Of a stretch of DNA of 43,159 nt, positions 16,699 through 24,117 are shown piece after piece. This stretch comes from JBCCJA01 sp039045975 (GTDB lineage: Bacteria > Planctomycetota > Planctomycetia > Planctomycetales > Planctomycetaceae): positions 1 through 43,159 of the forward strand of contig JBCCJA010000030.1 in the NCBI GenBank assembly GCA_039045975.1, written 5' to 3'. A model generated the notes under the pieces. The model was not told the origin of the DNA and searched no databases. It was given only the letters and a program-made list of their open reading frames with translations. The position numbers and the translations under genes are program-made. The number at the start of each line of letters is the position of its first letter. The stretch's first letter is position 1.

Positions 16699-17745
16699 TC
16701 AGTCGAGTTGCCCGATGTTCTGCGGCTCGAGCTCTTTCGTGTTCCGCTCGAAGGCGATCACCATCGTGCGCTGACGTCCGCCGTCGGGGCTGACCGCGAC
16801 TGCGGGAATCACCAGACGCCCGTCTTCGAGCGTGACCCGCGTGGAGAAGCGGCCGTCGGGCCCGACCCGGACCGCGTCTCCGAGCACGGTCAGCTGAGAA
16901 CCGGCCGCGACCGAGCCGGTCAGCAAGACGTCCGTAGAGACCTCCAAAGAGATTTCGCCAGTCGTATCGGTGCCTGACGAGGAGAGTGCGAAGGCGATCC
17001 GCGAAGTCGATCCGCCCGCATCGCTGCCCGGCTCCCACGGCAGGCCGCCGTCGTGACGGGTCTTTTTGGCGACGTTCCATTGCGGACGCTCGGCCCCGCG
17101 GCTGCCTGGTCGCGGCGTGGTCACACGCTTCGACTTCGCGAGTGCGAAAAATCTCCCGCCGGCCGTGACGTAGCCGATCTCGAGACGGAAGTGAGCCGGT
17201 GCTTTTTCGACCGGCACGAACCAATGGTCGACGTCTCCATGGATTTCGACGTCGCGTAATTTCCTCGACTTGGCCGCCCGCACCTCGTCGACCTCGACGC
17301 GATAGACGCGGATCACCGGCTTGGCGGCGTGCCAGTCGTAGCCGAGGGCCGTCACGGCCCGCTGCACGGTCGAACGCTTCAGTGCCCAGCGGGCGTGCAG
17401 CCAGTTCGGATCGTGGGCGACGACGGTGAGCTCCTCGGTCTCCTGCATCCCGTCGGGAATCGTCGAGATGTCGCGTCTGACGGTGGTCCGGGCCGGCAGA
17501 GCGTCCGAAGACACACGGGTCCGCCCCGTGCGCGTGGCACGGGTGACCGGGGGTGTCTGCGGTCGGGCCGGCTTCGACTGCTGGGCCTTCGGAGGTTCCT
17601 TCTTCTCGTCTCGCGATCGGTGAACATCAACCAACGCCTCGACAAGCTCGTCTTTCCGCATCCCGTGCCAGCCCGCGACCCGTCGGCTTTTGGCGAGTTC
17701 GGCTAGCTGCTTGCGTGTCTTCGAGACGAGAGTTTCGGCGGTCAT
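16699..17745 (-). CDS. DUF4912 domain protein
   Basis: A 348-residue protein. Residues 5-45 form a SAP/Rho-N-like helical hairpin (KTRKQLAELAKSRRVAGWHGMRKDELVEAL cut to its key parts: TRKQLAELAK, WHGMRKDELV), often nucleic-acid binding. Residues 46-98 are a Pro/Lys/Arg-rich linker. Residues about 103-215 match the DUF4912 pattern: LTVVAHDPNWLHARWAL, VIRVYRVEVDEV, DVEIHGDVDHWFVPV and FRLEIGYVTAGGRF. The rest (about 250-348) has an Ig-like beta pattern that includes LTGSVAAGSQLTVLG and RVTLEDGRLVIPAV. The function of DUF4912 is not established. The start ATG is at 17743-17745. A strong hairpin (17814-17840) lies about 70 nt upstream of it. Confidence 0.8.
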   Translation of the reverse strand: MTAETLVSKTRKQLAELAKSRRVAGWHGMRKDELVEALVDVHRSRDEKKEPPKAQQSKPARPQTPPVTRATRTGRTRVSSDALPARTTVRRDISTIPDGMQETEELTVVAHDPNWLHARWALKRSTVQRAVTALGYDWHAAKPVIRVYRVEVDEVRAAKSRKLRDVEIHGDVDHWFVPVEKAPAHFRLEIGYVTAGGRFFALAKSKRVTTPRPGSRGAERPQWNVAKKTRHDGGLPWEPGSDAGGSTSRIAFALSSSGTDTTGEISLEVSTDVLLTGSVAAGSQLTVLGDAVRVGPDGRFSTRVTLEDGRLVIPAVAVSPDGGRQRTMVIAFERNTKELEPQNIGQLD

Positions 17746-18235
17746 GGCGATCAGAATTCTTGGAAAAATCGGAGTCCCGAGCGGGTCCCGCGTTCAGGAA
17801 AGCCCATGAAAAGAGGCGAACGGCCGAGGGCCGTTCGCCTTTGCACACGCTGAATTTACTAACACCGCGAGCGTATTGATCTGCCGGAAAAATTCCCGGC
17901 TATTCGCGGTTCGATTTCGTCGCTGACGCACTGAATCACACACTCCGGGTGCCGGATTACAGGCGTCACGCCGTCCTTGTGTGACAAATCGGACGCTACC
18001 GGTCGACCGGTCCGTCTTCAATCTTTTTGTCGCCGTTGGCGGCGTGCCGGGCGGCCGTGTTGGATCGGAAATGGTGTGTCGGTCGCGACTTGCGTTCGGC
18101 GGAAATTTCTCGGCGGACCGCCTCAGGCTCGGCCGCCCGCGGAGTTGGTCCCGGGACGGAAAGCGGGCAGAGTGCACAGGCGGAAGCCTTCGCCCGACGG
18201 TGGCCGGTGTGTCTCCCCGGAAATCTGATTTCGCG
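17746..18235. other. 490-nt intergenic region upstream of the ATP synthase operon and DUF4912 gene
   Basis: A divergent gene start on each side. It contains the perfect hairpin at 17814-17840. The stretch 17841-17935 is distinctly less GC-rich than its surroundings. An in-frame extension of the first operon gene back to 17981 is open but lacks protein-like character, so I treat it as leader. No tRNA or known riboswitch could be recognised, and no promoter was confidently placed. Confidence 0.55.
17814..17840 (-). terminator. perfect 12-bp hairpin with U-rich flank on minus strand
   Basis: Arms 17814-17825 and 17829-17840 (AGGCGAACGGCC and complement) with a 3-nt loop. Read on the minus strand the stem is followed by CTCTTTTC, a typical intrinsic-terminator tail; on the plus strand only TTG follows. 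It sits between any minus-strand promoter in the gap and the DUF4912 start, so it is an attenuator of that gene or the end of an unannotated small RNA. Confidence 0.7.
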
Positions 18236-18628
18236 ATGCAGTTCCTTCGTCCCGTCTGTGTTTTGGCGTCCGTGGCGGTCGTGGCCGGGCTGGGCGCGGT
18301 CGCGGCTTGCTCGCTTGCCGCGCTGCCGCACGGGCCCACGGGGGCCGCGATCGCCATCATCCTGTGCCTTTTGCCCGCGTTGGCGGTGGAGGCCTGGTCT
18401 GCGGTCGTGCGTCGGCCGCCGCTCGCGGCCGCCGTCGTGGCGCTGACGTTCGTCCGGCCGCTGATCGGTCTCGTCGGCGTGCTCGTCTGCGGAGAGTCCG
18501 CGCCGCAATGGCGGCCGGCGTTGTTGGTCGGCTTGGCCTTTGTTTATCCGAGTTGTTTGGCGGTCGAGACGTGGTCGCTGCTTCGCTTGACGAAGTTCGC
18601 GCCGGTGCCCAAAGTCCCGGCCGAATAA
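18236..18628 (+). CDS. AtpI-like small membrane protein, first gene of the ATP synthase operon
   Basis: A 130-residue membrane protein with four predicted helices (about residues 8-30, 36-53, 61-83 and 93-115) and short loops. AtpI proteins usually precede atpB and assist c-ring assembly or Mg2+ supply. This protein has the right size, topology and position (29 nt before atpB), but its sequence is too diverged for a firm name. Start 18236 (MQFLRPVCVLAS) gives a normal membrane-protein start; the open frame upstream to 17981 encodes Arg/Gly-rich sequence without hydrophobic segments and is judged non-coding. Confidence 0.65.
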   Translation: MQFLRPVCVLASVAVVAGLGAVAACSLAALPHGPTGAAIAIILCLLPALAVEAWSAVVRRPPLAAAVVALTFVRPLIGLVGVLVCGESAPQWRPALLVGLAFVYPSCLAVETWSLLRLTKFAPVPKVPAE

Positions 18629-18657
18629 CGCAACGTGACTGACACCGACGGCCGAAG

Positions 18658-19632
18658 ATGGCGTCCGAATCCGCGGCTGACTCCGCGAACCCATTCGCCC
18701 CCGTCCAAGAGACGGCGTTTCACCACGTCAGTGACGGGACGGTCATCGAGTTGCCGCGGTTCCTAGTGGCCGAGGGACACTGGGAGCTGCCGAGCTTTCT
18801 GGGCTTCCAGCCGACGAAGTTCATGTGGCTTCAGCTGGTCGCGTTCCTGCTGACGTTTGTGATTTTCGTCCCCCTCGGCTCGAAGATCAGGAAGGGGGCC
18901 CCGGTCAAGGGCCGTTTCTGGAACTTCTGGGAACAGCTCTGCGTCGCGCTCCGCGATCAGGTCGTCCGCCCGACGATCGGTGACGGCCACCACGGGCACG
19001 ACGACCACGGCGAGTCGCACGCCGACGCGATGGGCGAAGTCGCCGACATGCACGGGGCCGGCTCGCACGACCACGACCACGACCACGACGTCGGACATCC
19101 GGCCGACAAGCATCTGCCGCTCGTTTGGTCGCTGTTCTTCTTCATCCTGTTCTGCAATCTCCTGGGCGCGGTGCCGTACCTGGGGTCGCCGACCGGGCAC
19201 ATGGCGGTGACGTGCGTGCTCGCGGTCGTCGTGTTCGCCTATGTCGTCCGCGAAGGCATCGATGCGACGGGCGGCACGGTGCCGTTCCTGCAGTCGCTGG
19301 TGCCGACGATGGAACTGCCGGGCTGGATCCGCCCGGTGCTGATCCCGCTGATCTGGGTGATCGAGGCGTTCGGGTTCCTCGTGAAGCACTTCGTGTTGGC
19401 GGTGCGTCTGTTCGCCAACCTGTTGGCCGGCCACATGGTGATCGGGGCGATCCTCGGTTTCATCACGGTCGGCGCACAACTTGGCCCGACGTTGTCGGGC
19501 ACGATCACCGCCGCGAGTGTCGGCGGGCAGGTGTTTATCGGCCTGTTGGAACTCTTCGTGGCGTTCCTGCAGGCCTACGTATTCGCTTTTTTGGCGACGC
19601 TGTTCATTTCCTCCGCGGCCCATCCGCACTGA
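18658..19632 (+). CDS. atpB: F1Fo ATP synthase subunit a
   Basis: A 324-residue Fo stator subunit that forms the two proton half-channels against the c-ring. The essential arginine is Arg250 in AVRLFANLLAGH. The usual E219/H245 pair of E. coli is exchanged: His259 follows in LLAGH and Glu298 lies in GLLELFVAFLQAY, a known alternative arrangement. Gln305 is conserved. The protein is about 50 residues longer than E. coli AtpB. Most of the excess is a His/Asp-rich loop, residues 108-147, with 11 histidines (HHGHDDH and HDHDHDHD runs), between helix 1 (about 57-75) and helix 2 (about 153-176). From the E. coli topology this loop should face the cytoplasm. It is the second gene of the operon. Confidence 0.96.
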   Translation: MASESAADSANPFAPVQETAFHHVSDGTVIELPRFLVAEGHWELPSFLGFQPTKFMWLQLVAFLLTFVIFVPLGSKIRKGAPVKGRFWNFWEQLCVALRDQVVRPTIGDGHHGHDDHGESHADAMGEVADMHGAGSHDHDHDHDVGHPADKHLPLVWSLFFFILFCNLLGAVPYLGSPTGHMAVTCVLAVVVFAYVVREGIDATGGTVPFLQSLVPTMELPGWIRPVLIPLIWVIEAFGFLVKHFVLAVRLFANLLAGHMVIGAILGFITVGAQLGPTLSGTITAASVGGQVFIGLLELFVAFLQAYVFAFLATLFISSAAHPH

Positions 19633-19740
19633 TCGGGACGGCTACGAGGCAAATGGGAAATTGAGTCCGACGAGAAGTCACCGGTCCGCGAGTGCGGCCC
19701 GTCGAAGTCACTAACGCTTGATTCACAAAGGTAACCGAGG

Positions 19741-20040
19741 ATGTCCGCTCTCGTTCGCTTCGTTCAGATGTCGCTGATGATCGCCGGTGCGTTCCTGATG
19801 CTCGGCGGTGTCGCCGAGGCCCAGGACGGCGGGGCCGGCTTGGCCCTCGGCGGCGCGATCGGCGCCGGCATCGTGCTCCTGGGGGCCGGCTTCGGCATCG
19901 GCCGTATCGGCGGCTCGGCCGTCGAGGCGATGGCCCGTCAGCCCGAGGTCGCCGGCCAGATCCAGACCGCGATGATCATCGCCGCGGCCCTGATCGAGGG
20001 TGCGACGTTCTTCGCGTTGATCGTCTGTATTATCGCTTAA
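19741..20040 (+). CDS. atpE: F1Fo ATP synthase subunit c
   Basis: A 99-residue proteolipid that forms the rotating c-ring. The mature hairpin is helix 1 (GGAIGAGIVLLGAGFGIGRIGG), polar loop AMARQPE, and helix 2 (MIIAAALIEGATFFALIV), with the ion-carrying Glu in LIEGA. No Gln in helix 1 and no Ser/Thr after the Glu, so a proton rather than sodium specificity is likely. Residues 1-28 form an extra hydrophobic N-terminus ending AEAQDGG, like a cleavable signal peptide; without it the protein would have the normal length of about 71-75. A GAGG ribosome-binding site lies just upstream of ATG 19741. The 108-nt gap after atpB holds two copies of GAAGTCAC but nothing else recognised. Confidence 0.96.
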   Translation: MSALVRFVQMSLMIAGAFLMLGGVAEAQDGGAGLALGGAIGAGIVLLGAGFGIGRIGGSAVEAMARQPEVAGQIQTAMIIAAALIEGATFFALIVCIIA

Positions 20041-20052
20041 TTTGACGCGGCT

Positions 20053-20076
20053 CGGGCCGGCCCCGGGGCCGGCCCG
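20053..20076. repeat. 24-nt perfect palindrome after atpE
   Basis: CGGGCCGGCCCC (20053-20064) is followed at once by its exact complement (20065-20076). In RNA it would form a very stable stem 12 nt after the atpE stop. Such a structure could stabilise or process the atpE message, which must be translated more than its neighbours to build a multi-copy c-ring. It is an inference from position. Confidence 0.6.
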
Positions 20077-20112
20077 TCGGGTCCCGTTGGGCTGCTCGTG
20101 AGGTGTCCTTCG

Positions 20113-20841
20113 ATGTCGTTTTCGATCGTTCGGCTGAGCCTATATCTGGGCTTATTCGTGATGCCGTTCTGTGCCGCCCCGGTCGCTTTCGCCGACCACC
20201 ACGGGGAAGGGCATGACCACGCCGAGGGTCACGACCACGGCGAGGAGCATTCGGGCGAAGATCACGGTGGGAGCCACGACGGAGACCACGGCGAAGACGC
20301 CTCTCACGGTGAGCACGGCGAGGCTCACGGCGATCCGATCACAGACGGCCTGAATCCGGCGTCCCGTCCCGATTTGGCACTGTGGACGCTGATCACTTTC
20401 GGCGTGTTCTTCGTCGTTCTTACGAAGCTGGCGTGGGGGCCGATGTCCGAGGGGCTGAGGGCTCGCGAGTCGGGCATTAGGGGCGACATCGCTAAGGCCG
20501 AGCAGGCACGCGTTAAAGCCGAGCAGCTGCTCGCAGAACACCAGTCGCAGCTCGACAAGGTGCAAGACACCATCAAGGAACTGATGGACGAAGCCCGACG
20601 CGACGCGGAAGTCGCCGCGACGAAAATTAAAGATGACGCGAACGCCGAGGCGGAACGGAACCGCCAGCGGGCCTTGACCGATATCGCGCGGGCCAAAGAC
20701 GCGGCGCTGAAAGATATTTTCGACGCCTCGGCCGACCGCGTCGCGGACGCGACCGAGAAGGTGCTCGGCCGTGGCCTCAGCGGCGACGACGAACGGCGGC
20801 TGATCGACGAGGCGCTCGCGAGCCTCGGTTCGAAGGCGTAG
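20113..20841 (+). CDS. atpF: F1Fo ATP synthase subunit b with signal peptide and His-rich periplasmic segment
   Basis: A 242-residue peripheral stalk subunit. Start ATG 20113 has a GAGG ribosome-binding site about 8 nt upstream; a GTG at 20098 is less likely. Residues 1-27 are a signal peptide (ending APVAFA-DHH). Residues 29-73 are His/Asp/Gly/Glu-rich with 13 histidines. The normal membrane helix is about residues 87-107 (LALWTLITFGVFFVVLTKLAW). After it comes the long charged coiled coil (about 110-215) that reaches F1, then a C-terminal helix for contact with delta. Standard b subunits have about 156-170 residues and no such N-terminal part. If the signal peptide is used, the His-rich part would be periplasmic. 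The subunit is otherwise ordinary and sits between atpE and atpH. Confidence 0.94.
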   Translation: MSFSIVRLSLYLGLFVMPFCAAPVAFADHHGEGHDHAEGHDHGEEHSGEDHGGSHDGDHGEDASHGEHGEAHGDPITDGLNPASRPDLALWTLITFGVFFVVLTKLAWGPMSEGLRARESGIRGDIAKAEQARVKAEQLLAEHQSQLDKVQDTIKELMDEARRDAEVAATKIKDDANAEAERNRQRALTDIARAKDAALKDIFDASADRVADATEKVLGRGLSGDDERRLIDEALASLGSKA

Positions 20842-20937
20842 GCGAGCCTCGGGCGTCAGCCCGGGGATGGGTTGCAACAGGGTGAGAAGAAGCCACACCG
20901 ACAAGGCCCCGACGGCTTACGCCAAGGGCTTTCGAGC
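20841..20937. repeat. diverged inverted repeat 7, related to repeat 2
   Basis: The left arm 20841-20871 shares 24 of 31 bases with the left arm of repeat 2, including GGGCGTCAGCCC. A weaker complementary right arm lies at about 20907-20937, leaving a loop of about 35 nt. It fills the atpF-atpH spacer and overlaps any atpH start upstream of 20953. Confidence 0.6.
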
Positions 20938-20952
20938 GAGATAACGACCGAC

Positions 20953-21582
20953 GTGAGCGACGCGACCACCGATCACCGATCCGCCAGCGACGACCCGTCC
21001 GAGGTCGCGGTCGCGAAGGTGTACGCCGAGGCGTTCCTCGACGCAGTCGCGGGCGACGACAAGCAGTGGGCGGTCGACGAACTCAACGACTTCGTCGAGG
21101 CGTTCTTTGATCAAAACCCCGAGTTCGAGTCGCTGCTGCTCGGCGGCGGCCTGTCGGACGAGGAGCGGTCGGCATTGCTCGAACGGGCGGTGCTGCCGCG
21201 GCTGTCGCAGTTGCTCGCGAATTTCGTACGCGTGCTCGACGGCCGTGACCGGCTCGGGCTGATCCGCACCGTCGCGGCCGAAGTGACGGCGATCGGAGAT
21301 CAATTGGCCGGGCGGACGCACGTGCGTCTCGTTTCGGCACAGCCGCTCGCCGAAGACCAGCTCGCCGCGATCGGCGAGAGGGTCGGCTCGGCGATCGGCG
21401 GAACGGCGGTTTTAGACACCGAGGTCGACCCGGCACTCGTCGGCGGCCTCGTCATTCAAGTCGGCGATACGGTTTACGACGCATCGATCCGGACGCGGTT
21501 GCGGCAGCTCCGCACGTCGCTCCGGGAGAGGGCAAGTCATGAAATTCAAAGCGGACGAGATTTCCTCGGTTCTGAAGGCTGA
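20953..21582 (+). CDS. atpH: F1Fo ATP synthase subunit delta
   Basis: A 209-residue subunit that links the top of F1 to subunit b. The N-terminal helical domain begins VAVAKVYAEAFLDAV (about residues 19-33), and a C-terminal beta domain ends with GGLVIQVGDTVYDASIRTRLRQL, the most conserved part of the family. The GTG at 20953 is preferred because the TTG start at 20872 would place 27 residues encoded by inverted repeat 7 on the protein; no strong ribosome-binding site decides it. The 3' end overlaps atpA by 44 nt (21539-21582), so the last 15 residues are encoded in a different frame from the atpA start. This suggests translational coupling. Confidence 0.9.
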   Translation: MSDATTDHRSASDDPSEVAVAKVYAEAFLDAVAGDDKQWAVDELNDFVEAFFDQNPEFESLLLGGGLSDEERSALLERAVLPRLSQLLANFVRVLDGRDRLGLIRTVAAEVTAIGDQLAGRTHVRLVSAQPLAEDQLAAIGERVGSAIGGTAVLDTEVDPALVGGLVIQVGDTVYDASIRTRLRQLRTSLRERASHEIQSGRDFLGSEG

Positions 21583-23071
21583 GATCGAGAACTTTGCCGG
21601 GTCGGTCGAAACGGCCGACGTCGGTACGGTGCTCGAGATCGGCGACGGGATCGCACGCTGCCGCGGCCTCGGCGGGGCCATGGCGGGGGAGATGGTCGAA
21701 TTCGAGAACGGCACGAACGGGCTCGTCTTCAACCTCGAAGAGAGCTCGGTCGGCATCATCATCCTCGGAGACTATCTGTCGATCCGTGAGGGTGAGACGG
21801 TCAAGGCGACCGGCAAGCTTCTGTCGGTCCCTACAGGCGACGCCTTGCTCGGCCGGGTCGTCGATCCGCTCGGCAACCCGCTCGACGGCGGCGGGGCGAT
21901 CGTGACGAACGACTCGCGTCCGCTCGAAGTCCTCGCGCCGGGCGTGATCGACCGGCAGCCGGTGACCGAGCCGCTACAGACCGGCATCAAAGCGGTCGAC
22001 GCGATGACGCCGATCGGCCGCGGCCAGCGAGAGCTAATCATCGGCGACCGCAAGACCGGCAAGACGGCCGTCGCGCTCGACACGATCATCAACCAGAAGG
22101 GCAAAGACGTCGTCTGCGTCTATGTCGGCTGCGGCCAGCGTGAGTCGTCGATCGCGGGCGTCGTCGAGGTGCTCAAGGAAGCCGGGGCGATGGATTACAC
22201 CATCGTCGTCTCGGCGGCCGCGTCCGACCCGGCGGCTCTCCAGTACATCGCTCCGTACGCCGGGGCCGCGATGTGCGAGCACTTCATGTGGAACGGGAAG
22301 GCGACGCTCGTCGTGTACGACGACCTGTCTCGTCAGGCCCAGGCGTATCGTCAGCTGTCGCTGCTGGCCCGCCGGCCGCCGGGCCGTGAGGCCTACCCGG
22401 GCGACGTGTTCTACGCCCACAGCCGGCTGCTCGAACGGGCGGTCAAGCTGTCGGACGAGCACGGCGGCGGGTCGATGACGGCATTGCCGATCATCGAGAC
22501 GCTCGAGGGCGAGGTCTCGGCCTACATCCCGACGAACGTGATTTCGATCACCGACGGGCAGATTTATCTCGAACCCGATCTGTTCAACGCGTTGATCCGT
22601 CCCGCGATCAACGTCGGTATCTCGGTCTCCCGTGTGGGTGGTAACGCCCAGACGAAGGCGATGAAAAAGGTTGCCGGCGGTTTGAAGCTCGACCTCGCGG
22701 CGTTCCGGGAACTCGAAGCGTTCGCGCAGTTGGGTACGGAGCTCGATAAGGCGACGCAGAAGAAGCTCGACCGCGGCCGCACGATGGTCGAACTGCTCAA
22801 GCAGCCGCAGTTCCAGCCGCGGGATGTCGTCGACCAGATCGTCTCGATCTACGCCGGCACGAAGGGCTACCTCGACGGCGTGCCGCTCGACGCGTTGGCC
22901 GAGACCGAGAAGGAACTGCTCGAGTTCATCAACCACGAAAAGTCGGAAGTCGTCGAATCGCTCGCCGGCGGGACGAAGTGGGGCGATGAGCAGATCGAAC
23001 TGCTCGAAGGTGCCCTCGCCGAGTTCCGCGAGCGGATCAAGGGCCGCATCGAGGAAGAGGCGGCGGTTTAG
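21539..23071 (+). CDS. atpA: F1Fo ATP synthase subunit alpha
   Basis: A 510-residue F1 subunit that binds nucleotide at the non-catalytic sites and completes the catalytic sites of beta. The Walker A motif GDRKTGKT is at 169-176, the same position as in E. coli AtpA. Other family blocks are LGRVVDPLGNPLDG (104-117), VYVGCGQRESS, YSRLLERA-like HSRLLERAVKLS, ALPIIETLEGEVSAYIPTN, and RPAINVGISVSRVGG, which contains the arginine finger region. A GGGAGAGGG ribosome-binding site lies inside the end of atpH, 7 nt before ATG 21539. Length and motifs are normal. A long inverted repeat separates it from atpG. Confidence 0.98.
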   Translation: MKFKADEISSVLKAEIENFAGSVETADVGTVLEIGDGIARCRGLGGAMAGEMVEFENGTNGLVFNLEESSVGIIILGDYLSIREGETVKATGKLLSVPTGDALLGRVVDPLGNPLDGGGAIVTNDSRPLEVLAPGVIDRQPVTEPLQTGIKAVDAMTPIGRGQRELIIGDRKTGKTAVALDTIINQKGKDVVCVYVGCGQRESSIAGVVEVLKEAGAMDYTIVVSAAASDPAALQYIAPYAGAAMCEHFMWNGKATLVVYDDLSRQAQAYRQLSLLARRPPGREAYPGDVFYAHSRLLERAVKLSDEHGGGSMTALPIIETLEGEVSAYIPTNVISITDGQIYLEPDLFNALIRPAINVGISVSRVGGNAQTKAMKKVAGGLKLDLAAFRELEAFAQLGTELDKATQKKLDRGRTMVELLKQPQFQPRDVVDQIVSIYAGTKGYLDGVPLDALAETEKELLEFINHEKSEVVESLAGGTKWGDEQIELLEGALAEFRERIKGRIEEEAAV

Positions 23072-23075
23072 AGAG

Positions 23076-23173
23076 AAGCTGTTAGCTATTAGCTAGGAGC
23101 TATTAGCTATGGATGATCAACGCCGGTCCGCCGGCAACACAGCTAAGAGCTAGTAGCTAACGGCTAATAGCTT
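23076..23173. repeat. long inverted repeat 5, built of TAGCTA-like units, between atpA and atpG
   Basis: Arms 23076-23108 and 23141-23173 pair at 27 of 33 positions plus two G-U pairs, around a 32-nt loop. The loop contains its own small hairpin (GCCGG/CCGGC, 23122-23135). Each arm is made of repeated TTAGCTA units and is strikingly AT-rich for this genome. It fills nearly the whole spacer between two genes of one operon. Confidence 0.8.
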
Positions 23174-23181
23174 GTCCGGAA

Positions 23182-24066
23182 ATGGCGAACGCCAGAGCGA
23201 TCGTGAAGCGGCTGAAGGCCGTGAAGAACATCAAGAAGATCACGCGGACGATGGAACTCATCGCCACCGCGCGGTTCAAGAAGGCGCTCGATCGGGCGAC
23301 CGAGGCGGCTGCGTACACCAAGAAGATCGGCGAGATCGTCGCGGATCTAGCCGGCGTTTCGGGTGAGCTGTCACATCCGCTGCTGGTGCAGCCGGCGACG
23401 ACCGACAACGCCAGGCTGCTCGTGCTGACGTCGAACCGCGGCCTGTGCGGCGGCTACAACGCGGCGACGTTGCGGGCGGCGATCCGGCGTCTGCGGGAGT
23501 TCCGCGAAGACGGTGTTCCGACGGCACTCGAAGTGTCGGGCAAACGCGGTCTTTCTTTCCTGGAATTCCAGGGCGAAGAGGTCGAGACGTCGCACACGCA
23601 CTTCGAAGACAGCCCGCGGTTCGACGACGTCGACGTCATCGCCGAGCGGCTGATCGAGGATTTCACGTCGGGTAAGGTCGACAGGGTCGACGTCGCGTAC
23701 ATGCGGTTCGATTCGATCGCGCGTCAGACGGCGACGGTCGAGACGCTATTGCCGATCGGCGACCTCGGCGGGGCCGACGACGAGGCGGGCGAAGCCGGCG
23801 GCTCGAACGAGCAGTACGAATTCCTGCCGTCGGCCGAAGATATCCTTCTTGAAATCGTACCGGCGTCGTTCAAGGCCCGGCTCTTTAAATGCTTCCTCGA
23901 CGCGGCGGTCAGCGAACAGATCGCACGCATGGTCGCGATGAAGGGGGCGACCGAGAACGCCTCCGAGATGATCGGCGACCTCTCCCAGAAATATAACCGC
24001 GCCCGTCAGGCCGCGATCACGTCGGAACTGGCCGAAGTTATCGGGGGCGCGGCCGCCCTTGATTAA
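23182..24066 (+). CDS. atpG: F1Fo ATP synthase subunit gamma
   Basis: A 294-residue central rotor shaft subunit. Both long terminal helices are clear: MANARAIVKRLKAVKNIKKI...MELIATARF at the start, and MIGDLSQKYNRARQAAITSEL at the end. The conserved LTSNRGLCGGYN lies near residue 85. The loop around residues 192-212 (GDLGGADDEAGEAGGSNEQ) is an acidic Gly-rich insertion relative to short gammas. Length is typical (about 287-295). It follows atpA after inverted repeat 5 and is 51 nt ahead of atpD. Confidence 0.97.
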   Translation: MANARAIVKRLKAVKNIKKITRTMELIATARFKKALDRATEAAAYTKKIGEIVADLAGVSGELSHPLLVQPATTDNARLLVLTSNRGLCGGYNAATLRAAIRRLREFREDGVPTALEVSGKRGLSFLEFQGEEVETSHTHFEDSPRFDDVDVIAERLIEDFTSGKVDRVDVAYMRFDSIARQTATVETLLPIGDLGGADDEAGEAGGSNEQYEFLPSAEDILLEIVPASFKARLFKCFLDAAVSEQIARMVAMKGATENASEMIGDLSQKYNRARQAAITSELAEVIGGAAALD

Positions 24067-24117
24067 ACTTCGGACCGACGCGTCACGAGTCACACTGATT
24101 TTTAGAAGCGAGTTCTT

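Noticed and set aside
17904..17920. tRNA T-loop-like GGTTCGATTTC
   Set aside because: Flanking bases do not form the T-stem, and no acceptor stem or anticodon arm could be found around it.
17981..18235. N-terminal extension of the AtpI-like protein
   Set aside because: The added 85 residues lack hydrophobic segments and family character; they lie in the operon leader.
19741..20040. Sodium-type c-ring
   Set aside because: The Gln in helix 1 and the Ser/Thr after the carboxylate that mark Na+ binding are absent.
23076..23173. CRISPR-like repetition of TAGCTA units
   Set aside because: Units are too short, there are no spacers of constant length, and the arms pair as one stem-loop.
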